Shown here: piece by piece, positions 8,940-18,100 of the stretch
How positions within the stretch are numbered: position 1 is the stretch's first letter
Layout: every line of letters begins with the position of its first letter
Made by a program: the position numbers and the translations under genes
Notes under the pieces: generated by a model
What the model was told of the DNA's origin: nothing
The model's input: the letters and a program-made list of their open reading frames with translations, nothing else
Databases searched by the model: none
NCBI GenBank assembly: GCA_049194865.1
Contig: JBLZWL010000123.1
Coordinates: 124,001-188,000, forward strand
Reading direction: 5' to 3'
DNA length: 64,000 nucleotides
Source: Myxococcus terminator_A
GTDB taxonomy: Bacteria; Myxococcota; Myxococcia; Myxococcales; Myxococcaceae

Positions 8940-9247
8940 GTCCCCTCGAGCTGCTCTCCGCCGCGTTCCTCTTCGCTGGCGCCGCCTTCTGTCTGGCGGG
9001 CACGGTGGGCGTGCTGCGCTTCCCGGACGTGTACTGCCGGCTGCATGCGCTCACCAAGGTCGACAACCTGGGCCTGGGGCTGGTGGTGGTGGGGCTGGCG
9101 CTGCAGTCCAGCTCGTGGGCGACGGCGCTCAAGCTGTTCCTCGTCTGGCTCTTCGTCCTCATCTCCAGCGCCTTCACCTGTCAGCTCATCGCGCGCGCCG
9201 CGCTTCGCAGGGGGGCCGTGCCCTGGGGAGGGCGGCGGGAGCCATGA
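8936..9247 (+). CDS. mnhG: Antiporter subunit G (MnhG/MrpG/MbhC)
   Basis: 103 residues, three membrane helices. The motif VGVLRFPDVYCRLHALTK matches the invariant GxxRFPDxyxRlHAatK of MnhG, here followed by VDNLGLG where most members have xxTLG. ATGA overlap with mnhF upstream and with the following fused gene downstream. Structural subunit of the Mrp/Mbh membrane arm. Confidence 0.92.
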   Translation: MSPLELLSAAFLFAGAAFCLAGTVGVLRFPDVYCRLHALTKVDNLGLGLVVVGLALQSSSWATALKLFLVWLFVLISSAFTCQLIARAALRRGAVPWGGRREP

Positions 9248-10176
9248 TGGACGGGCTGCTGGATGGATGCCTCGCGCTGTGTCTGCCCGTGCTGGCCTAC
9301 CTGGTGCTGAGGACTGAGTCGCTGTCCCAGTCGGTGGTGCTCTTCGTCGCCTTCGGCCTCCTGTCCGCGCTGGGCTGGGCGCGGCTGGAGGCCCCGGACA
9401 TCGCCCTGGTGGAGGCCGCGGTGGGCACGGGCCTCACCGGCGCGCTGCTGATGCACACGTTGAGCTGGACGGAGGAGACGCCGCCCGATGTCCGCGCGCG
9501 CGCCCGGCGCAGGCCCTGGTCGCTCTTGGCCATGGCCGCGTTGACGCTCCTGCTCGGGTGGGCGGTGCTCGCGCTGCCGGCCGACAGCCCGGGGCTGGGG
9601 CTGGAGGTGGACGCCCGGCGGGAGGACAGCGGTGTGCAGCACCCCGTCACGGCGGTGCTGCTGAACTTCCGGGGCTACGACACGCTGCTGGAAATCGCGG
9701 TGCTGCTGGTGGCCGCGCTGGGGGCACGGGCGGTGAATCCGCGCAGCGAGCGCGCCTCTTCCGAGGCCGCGAAGGACCCGCTGACGGGCGAGCTGTTCCG
9801 GGTGATGACGCCCGCGCTGTTGCTGGTGGCGGGGTACCTGGTGTGGGTGGGTGACCACGGGCCCGGCGGGGCCTTCCAGGCGGGCGCCATCCTCGCGGGA
9901 GGTGGGGTGGTGGCGATTCTCACGAGCCGGATGGGAACGCCGCGCATGACGTCGCTCCGGGTGCGCTGGGCGCTGCTCACCGGGCCGTTGATGTTCATCG
10001 GCGTGGCGGTGGCGCCGCTGTTCTCCGGAGGGCGGCTCCTGGAGTTCCCGAAGAAGTACTCCGGGACGCTCATCTTCGTGGTGGAGATGGCGCTGACCGT
10101 CACCATCGCCATGGTGCTGCTGATGTTCTTTCCGGGGACGCGTCCGCCCAGGGCGGGGCCAGGGGGCGAGCGATGA
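9244..10176 (+). CDS. Fused MbhD/MbhE (DUF4040) - MnhB antiporter subunit
   Basis: 310 residues, mostly membrane helices. The first part (about 1-75) carries the DUF4040/MbhD signature EAPDIALVEAAVGTGLTGAL, equivalent to the C-terminal part of long MrpA. A middle part with FRGYDTLLEIAVLL resembles the MbhE/MrpA tail. The C-terminal part (about 180-305) is MnhB-like: FRVMTPALLLVAGYLVW followed by GPGGAFQAGAILAGG. So pieces that end MrpA in Bacillus are joined here to MrpB and sit apart from the ND5-like subunits, as in archaeal Mbh operons. Start at 9244, with ATGA overlap with mnhG. Confidence 0.88.
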   Translation: MMDGLLDGCLALCLPVLAYLVLRTESLSQSVVLFVAFGLLSALGWARLEAPDIALVEAAVGTGLTGALLMHTLSWTEETPPDVRARARRRPWSLLAMAALTLLLGWAVLALPADSPGLGLEVDARREDSGVQHPVTAVLLNFRGYDTLLEIAVLLVAALGARAVNPRSERASSEAAKDPLTGELFRVMTPALLLVAGYLVWVGDHGPGGAFQAGAILAGGGVVAILTSRMGTPRMTSLRVRWALLTGPLMFIGVAVAPLFSGGRLLEFPKKYSGTLIFVVEMALTVTIAMVLLMFFPGTRPPRAGPGGER

Positions 10177-10502
10177 ATCCGTGGGTCGTCTACGCCCTGT
10201 CGGGGATGGCGCTGTTCAGCGTGGGGCTGGTGGGCCTCTTCTCGCACCAGCACGTGGTGAAGCGCATCCTCGCCTCGAACATCGCCGGCTCCGGGGTGCT
10301 GCTCGTCCTGGTCGCCCTGGCGCGGCGCGCGCCCACGGGCACGCCGGACCCCGTGCCCCACGCGCTGGTGCTCACGGGCATCGTCGTGTCGGTGAGCTCC
10401 ACGGCGCTGGGCGTGGCCCTGGCGCGCCGCATGGCCCGGCTCCAGGCCGAATCGACCCACACCCCCGAGCATGAGCCCCGCTCCGACGGGGAAGGTCCAT
10501 GA
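10173..10502 (+). CDS. mnhC: NuoK-like antiporter subunit C (MnhC/MrpC/MbhG)
   Basis: 109 residues with three helices. The motif LASNIAGSGVLLVL and the later LTGIVVSVSSTALGVALARR match the MnhC/NuoK pattern (G-x-x-L...N...N and 'ALvLTaIVI..a.tA'). The charged C-terminal tail is variable. It overlaps both neighbours by ATGA. NuoK-family subunits carry membrane acidic residues on the proton path; here the expected Glu positions are less obvious, and I did not map them with confidence. Confidence 0.87.
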   Translation: MNPWVVYALSGMALFSVGLVGLFSHQHVVKRILASNIAGSGVLLVLVALARRAPTGTPDPVPHALVLTGIVVSVSSTALGVALARRMARLQAESTHTPEHEPRSDGEGP

Positions 10503-11926
10503 CGAACGCGGCGGCCTTGATGGCGTTGCCGGTCATCCTCCCCCTGCTGGGCGCCGTGCTGGCGCTGCTGGTGGGGCGCCCGGGTGTGCGCCTGGTCGCG
10601 GGCGTGGCGTCGGTGGCCACGCTCACGGCGTCCGCGGTGCTCGCGTGGGAGGTCGCCACGCAAGGGGTGCTGCGCCAGTCCATTGGCGGATGGGGCGCTC
10701 CTTTGGGCATCGAGTGGCGCGCGGACGGGCTCGCCGCGCTGATGCTGCTGACCATCGCGTTGGTGGGGCCCCTCATCAGCGTCCACGCGCTGGACCACCT
10801 GCCGGACCGCGAGGACCGGGAGTTCCTCCCGCTGTGGCTGTTCGTCTGGTGCGCGCTCAACGCGCTGGTGCTGTCGGACGATGCCTTCAACCTCTACGTC
10901 ACGCTGGAGCTGACGACGCTGGGGGCCGTCGCGCTCATCGCGGTGCGCAGGGACTTGCCGGGGCTCGACGCGGGCCTGCGCTACCTGCTCTTCGCGCTGC
11001 CGGGCTCGCTCTGCTACCTGCTGGGCATCGCGCTCTTGTACGGCGCCCATGCCACGTTGGACGTGGGGACGCTCGCCCAGCGCGTGCAGCCGGGGCCGGT
11101 GACGTGGGTGGCGGCGGGCCTGGTGACGGTGGGGCTGTGTCTCAAGACGCCGCTGTTCCCGCTCCACGTCTGGTTGCCGCCGACGTACACGGGCGCGCCC
11201 ACGCCCGTCACGGCGCTCTTGTCGGCGCTCATCTCGAAGGGCTCCTTCTACGTGCTGCTGCGGCTGTGGCTGGAGGTCTTCGCGCCCGTCCTCGACGCGG
11301 AGGTGGGGCAGCTTTTGGGCGTGCTCGGCGCGGCGGCGGTGTTGTGGGGCTCGTTCCTGGCGCTGAACCAGACGCAGCTCAAGCGCGTCGTCGCCTATTC
11401 GAGCGTCGCGCAGATTGGCTACATGTTCCTCGTCTTCCCCATGGCGACGAGCGGGGCCCGCGCGGGAGCCATCTACCTGGTCATCTCCCATGCCGCCGCG
11501 AAGGCGTCCATGTTCGTCGCGGTGGGGAACATCCACCAGGCGGTGGGCATCACCGCGCTGGGCGGCGTGCAGGGGCTGGCCTACCGGATGCCCTTCACGT
11601 TCCTCGCCATGGCGCTGGGAGGCATCAGCCTGATTGGCATTCCGCCCAGTGGAGGGTTCATCGCGAAGTGGCTCCTGCTGAATGAGGCCATCGGCACGCG
11701 GCAGTGGTGGTGGGGGCTGGTGCTGCTCGTCGGCAGCCTGATGGCGGCGGCGTATGTCTTCCGCATCCTCCGGGGCTCGTTCCTGCCGCTCCCTCCCGGG
11801 GTGACGGTGCGCTCCATTCCCCTGGGCAACGAGCTGGCGCCGCTGGCGCTGGCGCTCATCGCGCTGGTGCTGGGGCTGGTGCCCTGGTTCCCGTTGGACT
11901 TGCTGGCCATCGGGGCGTCGAGATGA
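10499..11926 (+). CDS. mnhD: ND5/MrpD-family antiporter subunit (first of three)
   Basis: 475 residues with about 14 hydrophobic segments. Family signatures: NLYVTLELTTLGAVAL (helix-5 Glu present), LCLKTPLFPLHVWLPPTY (helix-7 Lys), PTPVTALLSALISKGSFY and LKRVVAYSSVAQIGY. Both the Glu and Lys needed for proton movement are present, so this is likely an active antiporter-type subunit. ATGA overlaps on both sides. Equivalent to MrpD/MbhH. Confidence 0.9.
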   Translation: MTNAAALMALPVILPLLGAVLALLVGRPGVRLVAGVASVATLTASAVLAWEVATQGVLRQSIGGWGAPLGIEWRADGLAALMLLTIALVGPLISVHALDHLPDREDREFLPLWLFVWCALNALVLSDDAFNLYVTLELTTLGAVALIAVRRDLPGLDAGLRYLLFALPGSLCYLLGIALLYGAHATLDVGTLAQRVQPGPVTWVAAGLVTVGLCLKTPLFPLHVWLPPTYTGAPTPVTALLSALISKGSFYVLLRLWLEVFAPVLDAEVGQLLGVLGAAAVLWGSFLALNQTQLKRVVAYSSVAQIGYMFLVFPMATSGARAGAIYLVISHAAAKASMFVAVGNIHQAVGITALGGVQGLAYRMPFTFLAMALGGISLIGIPPSGGFIAKWLLLNEAIGTRQWWWGLVLLVGSLMAAAYVFRILRGSFLPLPPGVTVRSIPLGNELAPLALALIALVLGLVPWFPLDLLAIGASR

Positions 11927-13407
11927 TGAACACCTGGCTGCCGCTGTCCGTGCTGCTCAGCTCGCTGTTGCCGGGGCTCATCATCTTCCTGCTCGCCGAG
12001 GAGCAGCGGCGCACGCGCACGTTGCTCAACCTCCTGGCGGCCGTCACCAAGCTGCTGCTCACGGGGGTCATGGCGTGGGGCGTGTTCCAGGGGCGCCAGT
12101 ACGAGACGCGGCTGACGTTCTTCCCCAAGGCGGACCTGGTGCTGAGGGCGGACTCGTTCAGCCTGCTCTTCATCACCCTGTCCGCCGTGCTGTGGTTCGT
12201 GACGACCATCTACGCGGTGGGCTACCTGGAGGGCACGGACCACCGCAGTCGGTTCTTCGGCTTCTTCTCGCTGTGTGTCGCGTCGACGATGGGCATCGCC
12301 CTCGCGGGCAACCTGCTCACCTTCTTCCTGTTCTACGAGATGCTCACGCTGTCCACCTACCCGCTGGTCATCCACCGGGGGACGCCGGAGGCGCTGCGCG
12401 CGGGCAACGTCTACCTGCGCTACACGCTGAGCGGGGCCACGCTGCTGCTGGCGGGGGTGGCGCTGCTCTACTCGCTGGCGGGCGCGGTGGAGTTCACCGA
12501 GCGAGGCGCGCTGGGCGCCGTGGCGGCGCACCGCACCGAGCTGGTGGTGGCCTTCGTGCTGTTGATAGGGGGGCTCGGGGTGAAGACGGCGCTGGTGCCG
12601 CTGCATGGCTGGTTGCCGGTGGCGATGGTGGCGCCCGCTCCGGTCAGCGCGCTGCTGCACGCCGTCGCGGTGGTGAAGGCGGGCGCCTTCGGCATCACCC
12701 GCATCATCTATGACGTGTATGGCGTCTACCTGGTGCACGACCTGGGGGTGATGCAGCCTCTGGCCCTCGTCGCCGCCGTCACCATCCTCTACGGCTCGGT
12801 GCGCGCGCTCCAGCAGAGCGACTTGAAGAAGCGGCTGGCCTACTCCACGGTGAGCCAGGTCGCGTACATCGTGCTGGGCGTCTCCATCTTCGGGACGGCG
12901 TCCACCATCGGTGGGCTGGTGCACCTGGTGCATCAGGGCGTGATGAAAATCACCCTGTTCTTCTGCGCGGGGAACTACTCGGAAGAGCTGCACGTGCACC
13001 GCGTGAGCGAGCTGCGCGGCGTGGGGCGCCGGATGCCCCTGACGACAGCGGCCTTCACCGTCGGCGCCCTGGGGATGATTGGCATTCCCCCTGTCGCCGG
13101 GTTCATCTCCAAGTGGTACCTGGGCATTGGCGCGCTGGAGGCGCACGAGCCCTGGCTGGTGGTGGTGCTGCTGACGAGCAGCCTGCTCAACGCGGGCTAT
13201 TTCCTGCCCATCGTCTACTCCGCGTGGTTCCAGGCGCCGCGCGAGGCATGGAAGCCGAGCACCCGGAGGTGGGAGATTGGCTTGTTGTTGCTCTTGCCCA
13301 CGGTGGCCACGGCCGTGCTGTCGCTCGCCGCGGGCCTCTTCGCCGGGGCGGAGCTGAGCCCGCTGGGCTGGACGCGGCTGCTCACCGAGCGGGAGTTCCG
13401 TCCATGA
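11923..13407 (+). CDS. ND5/MrpD-family antiporter subunit (second of three)
   Basis: 494 residues, about 14 helices. Signatures: FLFYEMLTLSTYPLVIH (helix-5 Glu), LGVKTALVPLHGWLP (helix-7 Lys), PAPVSALLHAVAVVKAGAFG and LKKRLAYSTVSQVAYI, followed by GLVHLVHQGVMKITLFFCAG. Key charged residues are retained. Start at 11923 (MMNTWLPL), where the ATG overlaps the previous stop. It may correspond to the N-terminal ND5-like part of MrpA, but it lacks the long C-terminal extension, which is supplied by the fused MbhD/MnhB gene. Confidence 0.9.
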   Translation: MMNTWLPLSVLLSSLLPGLIIFLLAEEQRRTRTLLNLLAAVTKLLLTGVMAWGVFQGRQYETRLTFFPKADLVLRADSFSLLFITLSAVLWFVTTIYAVGYLEGTDHRSRFFGFFSLCVASTMGIALAGNLLTFFLFYEMLTLSTYPLVIHRGTPEALRAGNVYLRYTLSGATLLLAGVALLYSLAGAVEFTERGALGAVAAHRTELVVAFVLLIGGLGVKTALVPLHGWLPVAMVAPAPVSALLHAVAVVKAGAFGITRIIYDVYGVYLVHDLGVMQPLALVAAVTILYGSVRALQQSDLKKRLAYSTVSQVAYIVLGVSIFGTASTIGGLVHLVHQGVMKITLFFCAGNYSEELHVHRVSELRGVGRRMPLTTAAFTVGALGMIGIPPVAGFISKWYLGIGALEAHEPWLVVVLLTSSLLNAGYFLPIVYSAWFQAPREAWKPSTRRWEIGLLLLLPTVATAVLSLAAGLFAGAELSPLGWTRLLTEREFRP

Positions 13408-15152
13408 GGGCCGATGAATGGGCCTCGCTCGCGGTCATCGCGACCCTGCTCGTGCCGCTGGTCCTGACGGGGGCGGTGATGCTGCCCCTCACCCGGCGCC
13501 TGGGCATGGCGCTGGCGCCGTGGGCCGCGCTCCCGGCGCTCGGATTGGGCCTGGGCACCGGGGCGACCGTCCACTGGAAGTCGGTGCTCCTGGGGATGCA
13601 GCTGTATGCGCCGGACGAGGTGACGCGGACGTACCTGCTCTTCACCGGGATTCTGTGGCTCTTCTCCGGCCTGTTCGCGCGAGGGTATCTGCGTGAGGAC
13701 GCGCACCTCGCCTCGTTCTGGGGCTTCTTCCTGGCGACGCTGACAGGGAACGTGGGCGCGGTGCTCGCGCGGGATGTGGCGAGCTTCTATCTGTTCTTCG
13801 CGATGATGACGTTCTGCGCGTACGGGCTCGTCGTCCACGAGCGCACCGAGGCGGCGGCTCGGGCGGGCCGCGTCTACATCATCATGGCCCTGGTGGGAGA
13901 GGTGCTGCTGCTGGCGGCGTTCTTCCTGCTGGTGGGGACGCGCGTCAACCTGTCGTTCGACGAGGTGCCGCGCGTGGTGGCGGAGTCGTCCCACCGCGTT
14001 GTCCTCTGCGTGCTCATCCTCCTCGGCTTCGGCGTCAAGGTGGGCGCCATCCTCCTGCACATGTGGCTGCCCCTGGCGCACCCTGTCGCGCCCGCGCCGG
14101 GCAGCGCCGTGCTCAGTGGCACCATCATCAAGGTGGGCGTGCTGGGCTGGCTGCGCTTCCTGCCGCTGGGACACGCGAGCCTGCCCACGCTGAGCACGGT
14201 GTGCGTCGCGGCGGGGCTGACGGCCGCGTTCTACGGCGTCGCGGTGGGCCTCACGCAGCGAGAGGCGAAGACGGTGCTGGCCTACTCCAGCATCAGCCAG
14301 ATGGGCTTCCTCACGCTCGCGGTGGGGCTGGCGCTGGGGGCGCCGGAGGCGGCTCCCGTGCTCATCGGCGCGGTGCTCGTCTATGCTGTGCACCACGCGT
14401 TGGCGAAGGGGTTGCTGTTCCTGGGCACGGGCCTCCTGCCCGCGACGGGGCGGCGGGGCTGGCGGAGCGTGCTCGTGCTGGTGGGGCTGACGTGGTGCGC
14501 GCTGGAGGTCGCGGGGGCACCCCTGACGAGCGGGGCGCTGGCGAAGCTCTCATTGAAGTCCGCGGAGGCCGCCGCGCACGCCTCGGAGGCGCTGCCGATG
14601 CTGCTGTCCCTGGCGGCCGTGGGCAGCACGCTCATCATGGCGCGCTTCCTGGAGTGCACCGTGCCCAAGGCTTCCGAGCAAGGGAAGGGCGGCGCGGGAG
14701 GAATGCTGCTCGCGTGGATGCTGCTGCTGGCCGTGGACACGCTGCTGCTCTTCTGGCCACCGGTGGGGCGCGACGAGCTGCCGCACCTGCTCGAGGCGAA
14801 GAACCTGCTCTCCGCGGCGTGGCCCGTCCTGGTGGGTGTGCTGGTGGGCGCCGTCGTGTGGCGTTCGCGGCGGTGGCGCTCCTGGCGCGTGCCCGAGGTC
14901 CCGGCTGGGGACGTGCTGTGGCCAATGATGCGGGTGCTGTGGCCGGGCTGGCGTCTGTTGACGACGGGGGCGGACCGCGAGGAGGCCGAGAAGGCGAAGA
15001 CCGCCGCGCGCGTTCAGGGCTGGTTCGAGCGGTTCCGGCGAGCCTCACTCGACGAGGTCGAGAACGCCGAAGCGGGGCTGAGCCGGCTGAGCCACGTGGG
15101 CCTCGCGCTGCTGTTGTTCCTGGGCGTCTTCATCCTGCTGTTGGTCCGGTAG
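13404..15152 (+). CDS. ND5-like antiporter subunit (third) lacking the helix-5 Glu
   Basis: 582 residues: about 14 helices, then a charged segment (about 500-555) and one last helix at the C-terminus (VGLALLLFLGVFILLLVR). Family signatures: LLGFGVKVGAILLHMWLP (helix-7 Lys), PAPGSAVLSGTIIKVGVLG and AKTVLAYSSISQMGF, plus YAVHHALAKGLLFLGTG. The helix-5 position that is Glu in both preceding genes is Ala here (FYLFFAMMTFCAYGLV), so the first proton channel may be broken. Start at 13404 overlaps the previous stop. It is the last gene of the operon and meets the cyclase-like gene tail to tail. Confidence 0.87.
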   Translation: MRADEWASLAVIATLLVPLVLTGAVMLPLTRRLGMALAPWAALPALGLGLGTGATVHWKSVLLGMQLYAPDEVTRTYLLFTGILWLFSGLFARGYLREDAHLASFWGFFLATLTGNVGAVLARDVASFYLFFAMMTFCAYGLVVHERTEAAARAGRVYIIMALVGEVLLLAAFFLLVGTRVNLSFDEVPRVVAESSHRVVLCVLILLGFGVKVGAILLHMWLPLAHPVAPAPGSAVLSGTIIKVGVLGWLRFLPLGHASLPTLSTVCVAAGLTAAFYGVAVGLTQREAKTVLAYSSISQMGFLTLAVGLALGAPEAAPVLIGAVLVYAVHHALAKGLLFLGTGLLPATGRRGWRSVLVLVGLTWCALEVAGAPLTSGALAKLSLKSAEAAAHASEALPMLLSLAAVGSTLIMARFLECTVPKASEQGKGGAGGMLLAWMLLLAVDTLLLFWPPVGRDELPHLLEAKNLLSAAWPVLVGVLVGAVVWRSRRWRSWRVPEVPAGDVLWPMMRVLWPGWRLLTTGADREEAEKAKTAARVQGWFERFRRASLDEVENAEAGLSRLSHVGLALLLFLGVFILLLVR

Positions 15153-15160
15153 TCGCGCCG

Positions 15161-18100
15161 TCACGCGCTCCTCCGCTCCTTGCGCGGCTCGGCGATGGAC
15201 AGGACGGGGCGCAGCCGGGCGGCCTCGGCGAGGTGCCAGTCGCGGCGGGACTCGTCCAGGCCCGCGAGCTGGGTGTGAGCGTCGGAGGCCTCCCACGGCA
15301 TGCCGTGGAGCTTCGCGGTGCGCAGGGCGGCCTCGAAGCCGCGCCGCGCGGACCCGGGCCTTCCCTCGGCCAGGGCCAGTCTGCCTCGGAAGAGGTGTGC
15401 GGCTGGCAGGCCGAGCGCGCAGCTCCGGGCACCTTTCTCCATCGCGCGGCGGAGTCGATGGGCGCGCTGCCTCAGGTGCTCCGCGTCCTTGTCGCCGCGA
15501 GCCCGCGCCTCGCGCCAGAGCTCCAGGAAGGTCTCCGCCAGTCCGGTGTAGGAATACACCGTCGTGATGCTCAGCGCGCTGTCCAGGATGGCTGACGTCT
15601 GCTGCTCCGCCAGCACCCGCGCGCTCGTGGCCTCTCCAGCGCGCAGCAAGGCCAGGGCGATGAGGCCGGTGATGGAGGGGTCGTGGTACGTCTCCGGGTT
15701 CAGGGACGTCGCCTGGAGTCCCTCCAGTGCTGCCTCGTGGTGCCCCGCGAGCATCATGAGGATGGCCCTGTCCTCTCGGACCCATTTGAGCGTCTGAGGG
15801 TCCTCCCGCCTGCGGCCCGACGCCTCCAGCTCCAGTGAGCGCTCCATGGCCTCGCCTGTTCGTCCCTGGAGCAGGTACACGTGAAACAGCAGGATGGTGG
15901 CCTCGTCCGCCAGTCGTTGATTCCCCAGCCGCGTGAAGCCGGTGATGCTCTCCGTGAGCGACTCCTCGCACTCGTGGAGGCGCGCCGCGTTCATCAAATA
16001 CATGGACAACGACAGCCGCGAGAGGGCGACGGCCTGTCGGTTGTTCGCCTGATGCGCGAGCCTGAGGCTGGCCTGTCCGTAGGCGGTGGCCGCCCGGTGG
16101 AAGGGAGTCGTGCCCAGCACGGCTGTCAGCGAGGCGTAGGCGCGCGCCCGCAGGCTCGCGGAGCCAGACTTGTCGGCGAAGCGGGCCATCTGGAAGGAGT
16201 AGTAGCCGACGCCGCGCCAGTTCGCGGCATAGACGGCGAGCAGGGAGAGGTCCGCGCAGGTCTCCGTCAGGTCCACCATCTCCTCGAAGCGCGTTCCGAT
16301 GCGCATCATCCGTCGCAGGCCCGGCACCCAGCCGAGCAGTTGCCGCAGGGCGGCCAACGCCGTCTCCAGGGCGCGCGCGGCGGGGCGCGTGGGCACCGGG
16401 TGTCCCATCAGCGTCATGGCCGCGAGGAGGTGTTGCCGCGCCTCCGCCTGGCGGCCCATCCACCGCAAGGCCCGTCCCAGCTTTCGCTCCCAGCGCGCGC
16501 GACGCGACGCGGGCACGCGCTCGGGCCCGGACTCATCCAGCTCCAGCGCCCTGGTGAAGAAGGCCACCGCCTCGCTGGGCGCATGCGTCGCCATCGCCTG
16601 CTCTCCGGAGCTCTCCAGCGCGTCCAGGGCCTTGGTCCGCACGCCCGCGCGCAGCCAGTGGTGCGCCAGTCGTGGATGGTGGGGCGTCAGCTCCGTCGCA
16701 TGACGTTGCTCGTACCAGCGGGCGACGGCCTCATGGAGCTGCCGCCGCTGCGAGAACAGGAGCAGGTTGTAGGCCACCTCCTGGGTGATGACGTGCTTGA
16801 AGAGGTAGCTCAGCTCCGGGGCGCTCTCCAGGGGCAGGGCCAGGTCCTTCTCCTTCAGGCTGAGCAGGTGCGAGCCCAGCTGGGGGCGCTCGTCCGGGAG
16901 GGGATGGACGTCCCGCAGCAGCGCGCAGGTGAAGGCGCGTCCGATGACGCTCGCGGCCTTCAGCGTGAGCTGCTGCACGGGGGTCAGCCGGTCGATGCGG
17001 CTGGTGATGAGTCCTTCCAGCGTGGAGGGCAGGCCCATGGACTCCAGGTCTCCCGCCTCCGGGGTGAGGCGGCACTCTCCTCGCTCGACGAAGAGCAGGC
17101 CGTGGTCTCTCAAGGCATGGGCCAGCTCCTCGCTGTAGAACGGGTGCCCCTCCGCCTTGCTTTGGATGAAGGCGGCGACTTCAGGCTGAAGGCGGGCCAC
17201 CCCGAGCCGGGCGCAGACGAGGGCTTCGACCTCCTCCCCCGACATGGGGCCCAGGCGAAGGCCCTGGGTCGCCCCTTGCCGGCGCAGCGCTTCGAGCCCG
17301 GGCGGCTCCACCGGCAGTGGACGCAGGCTCACCACGAGCAGCCAGTCCGGGAGGTCTCGCGAGAGGCGCCGCAACAACTCCCATGACGCGGAGTCCAGCC
17401 AGTGGCCATCCTCCATCAGCAGCACGCAGGGCCCGGCCTCTCCCAGCAGCATCATCATCAGGGCCTGGGTGGTGTCCGCGCGTGCCTCGTCGCGAAGCTG
17501 CTCCGTACGGTCCGTCTCCGGCAGCTCCAGCAGGAGGACGGGGTTGAGGAGCGGCGCGAGGGCGGCGTTGCCGGGCAGGCGGGCCCTCACCGCGGTGCGA
17601 CGGGCTTCGAGTGAGGCGCCCTCGGGCAGCCCGAGCAGCGCGGAGAAGATGGTGCGCCAGGCGAAGTAGACCGTGTTGCCCTCCGCCGCGTCCGCGCTCC
17701 CCGACAGCACGCGCAGCCCGCGCGCCTTCGCCCCGTCCGCCGTGTAGAGGAGCAGGCGCGACTTGCCCAGGCCCGCCTCGCCTTCGAGGAGGAGGACCCC
17801 ACCCTTGCGCTGGGTGGGATTCTCCAGGAAGGCGTCGAGGGTGGCCCGCTCGCGCAGCCGTCCCACGACGGGATGCACCCCGCGGTGGCCTCGCGTCTCG
17901 TCGAGGCTCCCGGGCCGGAACCGACGCACGGGCTCCGCCACGCCCTTCACCTTCACGGGAGGCAGTCGCTCGGTCCACAGCCGCTCGCCCACGGCCTGGG
18001 CGGTGGGCTCGTCGAGGAGGATGTCGTCGCGCGCCTCCTGCATCAGCCGCGCGGCCAGGTTCACCGTCCTGCCCATCAGCGCGTATTCGTAGCGGACGGC

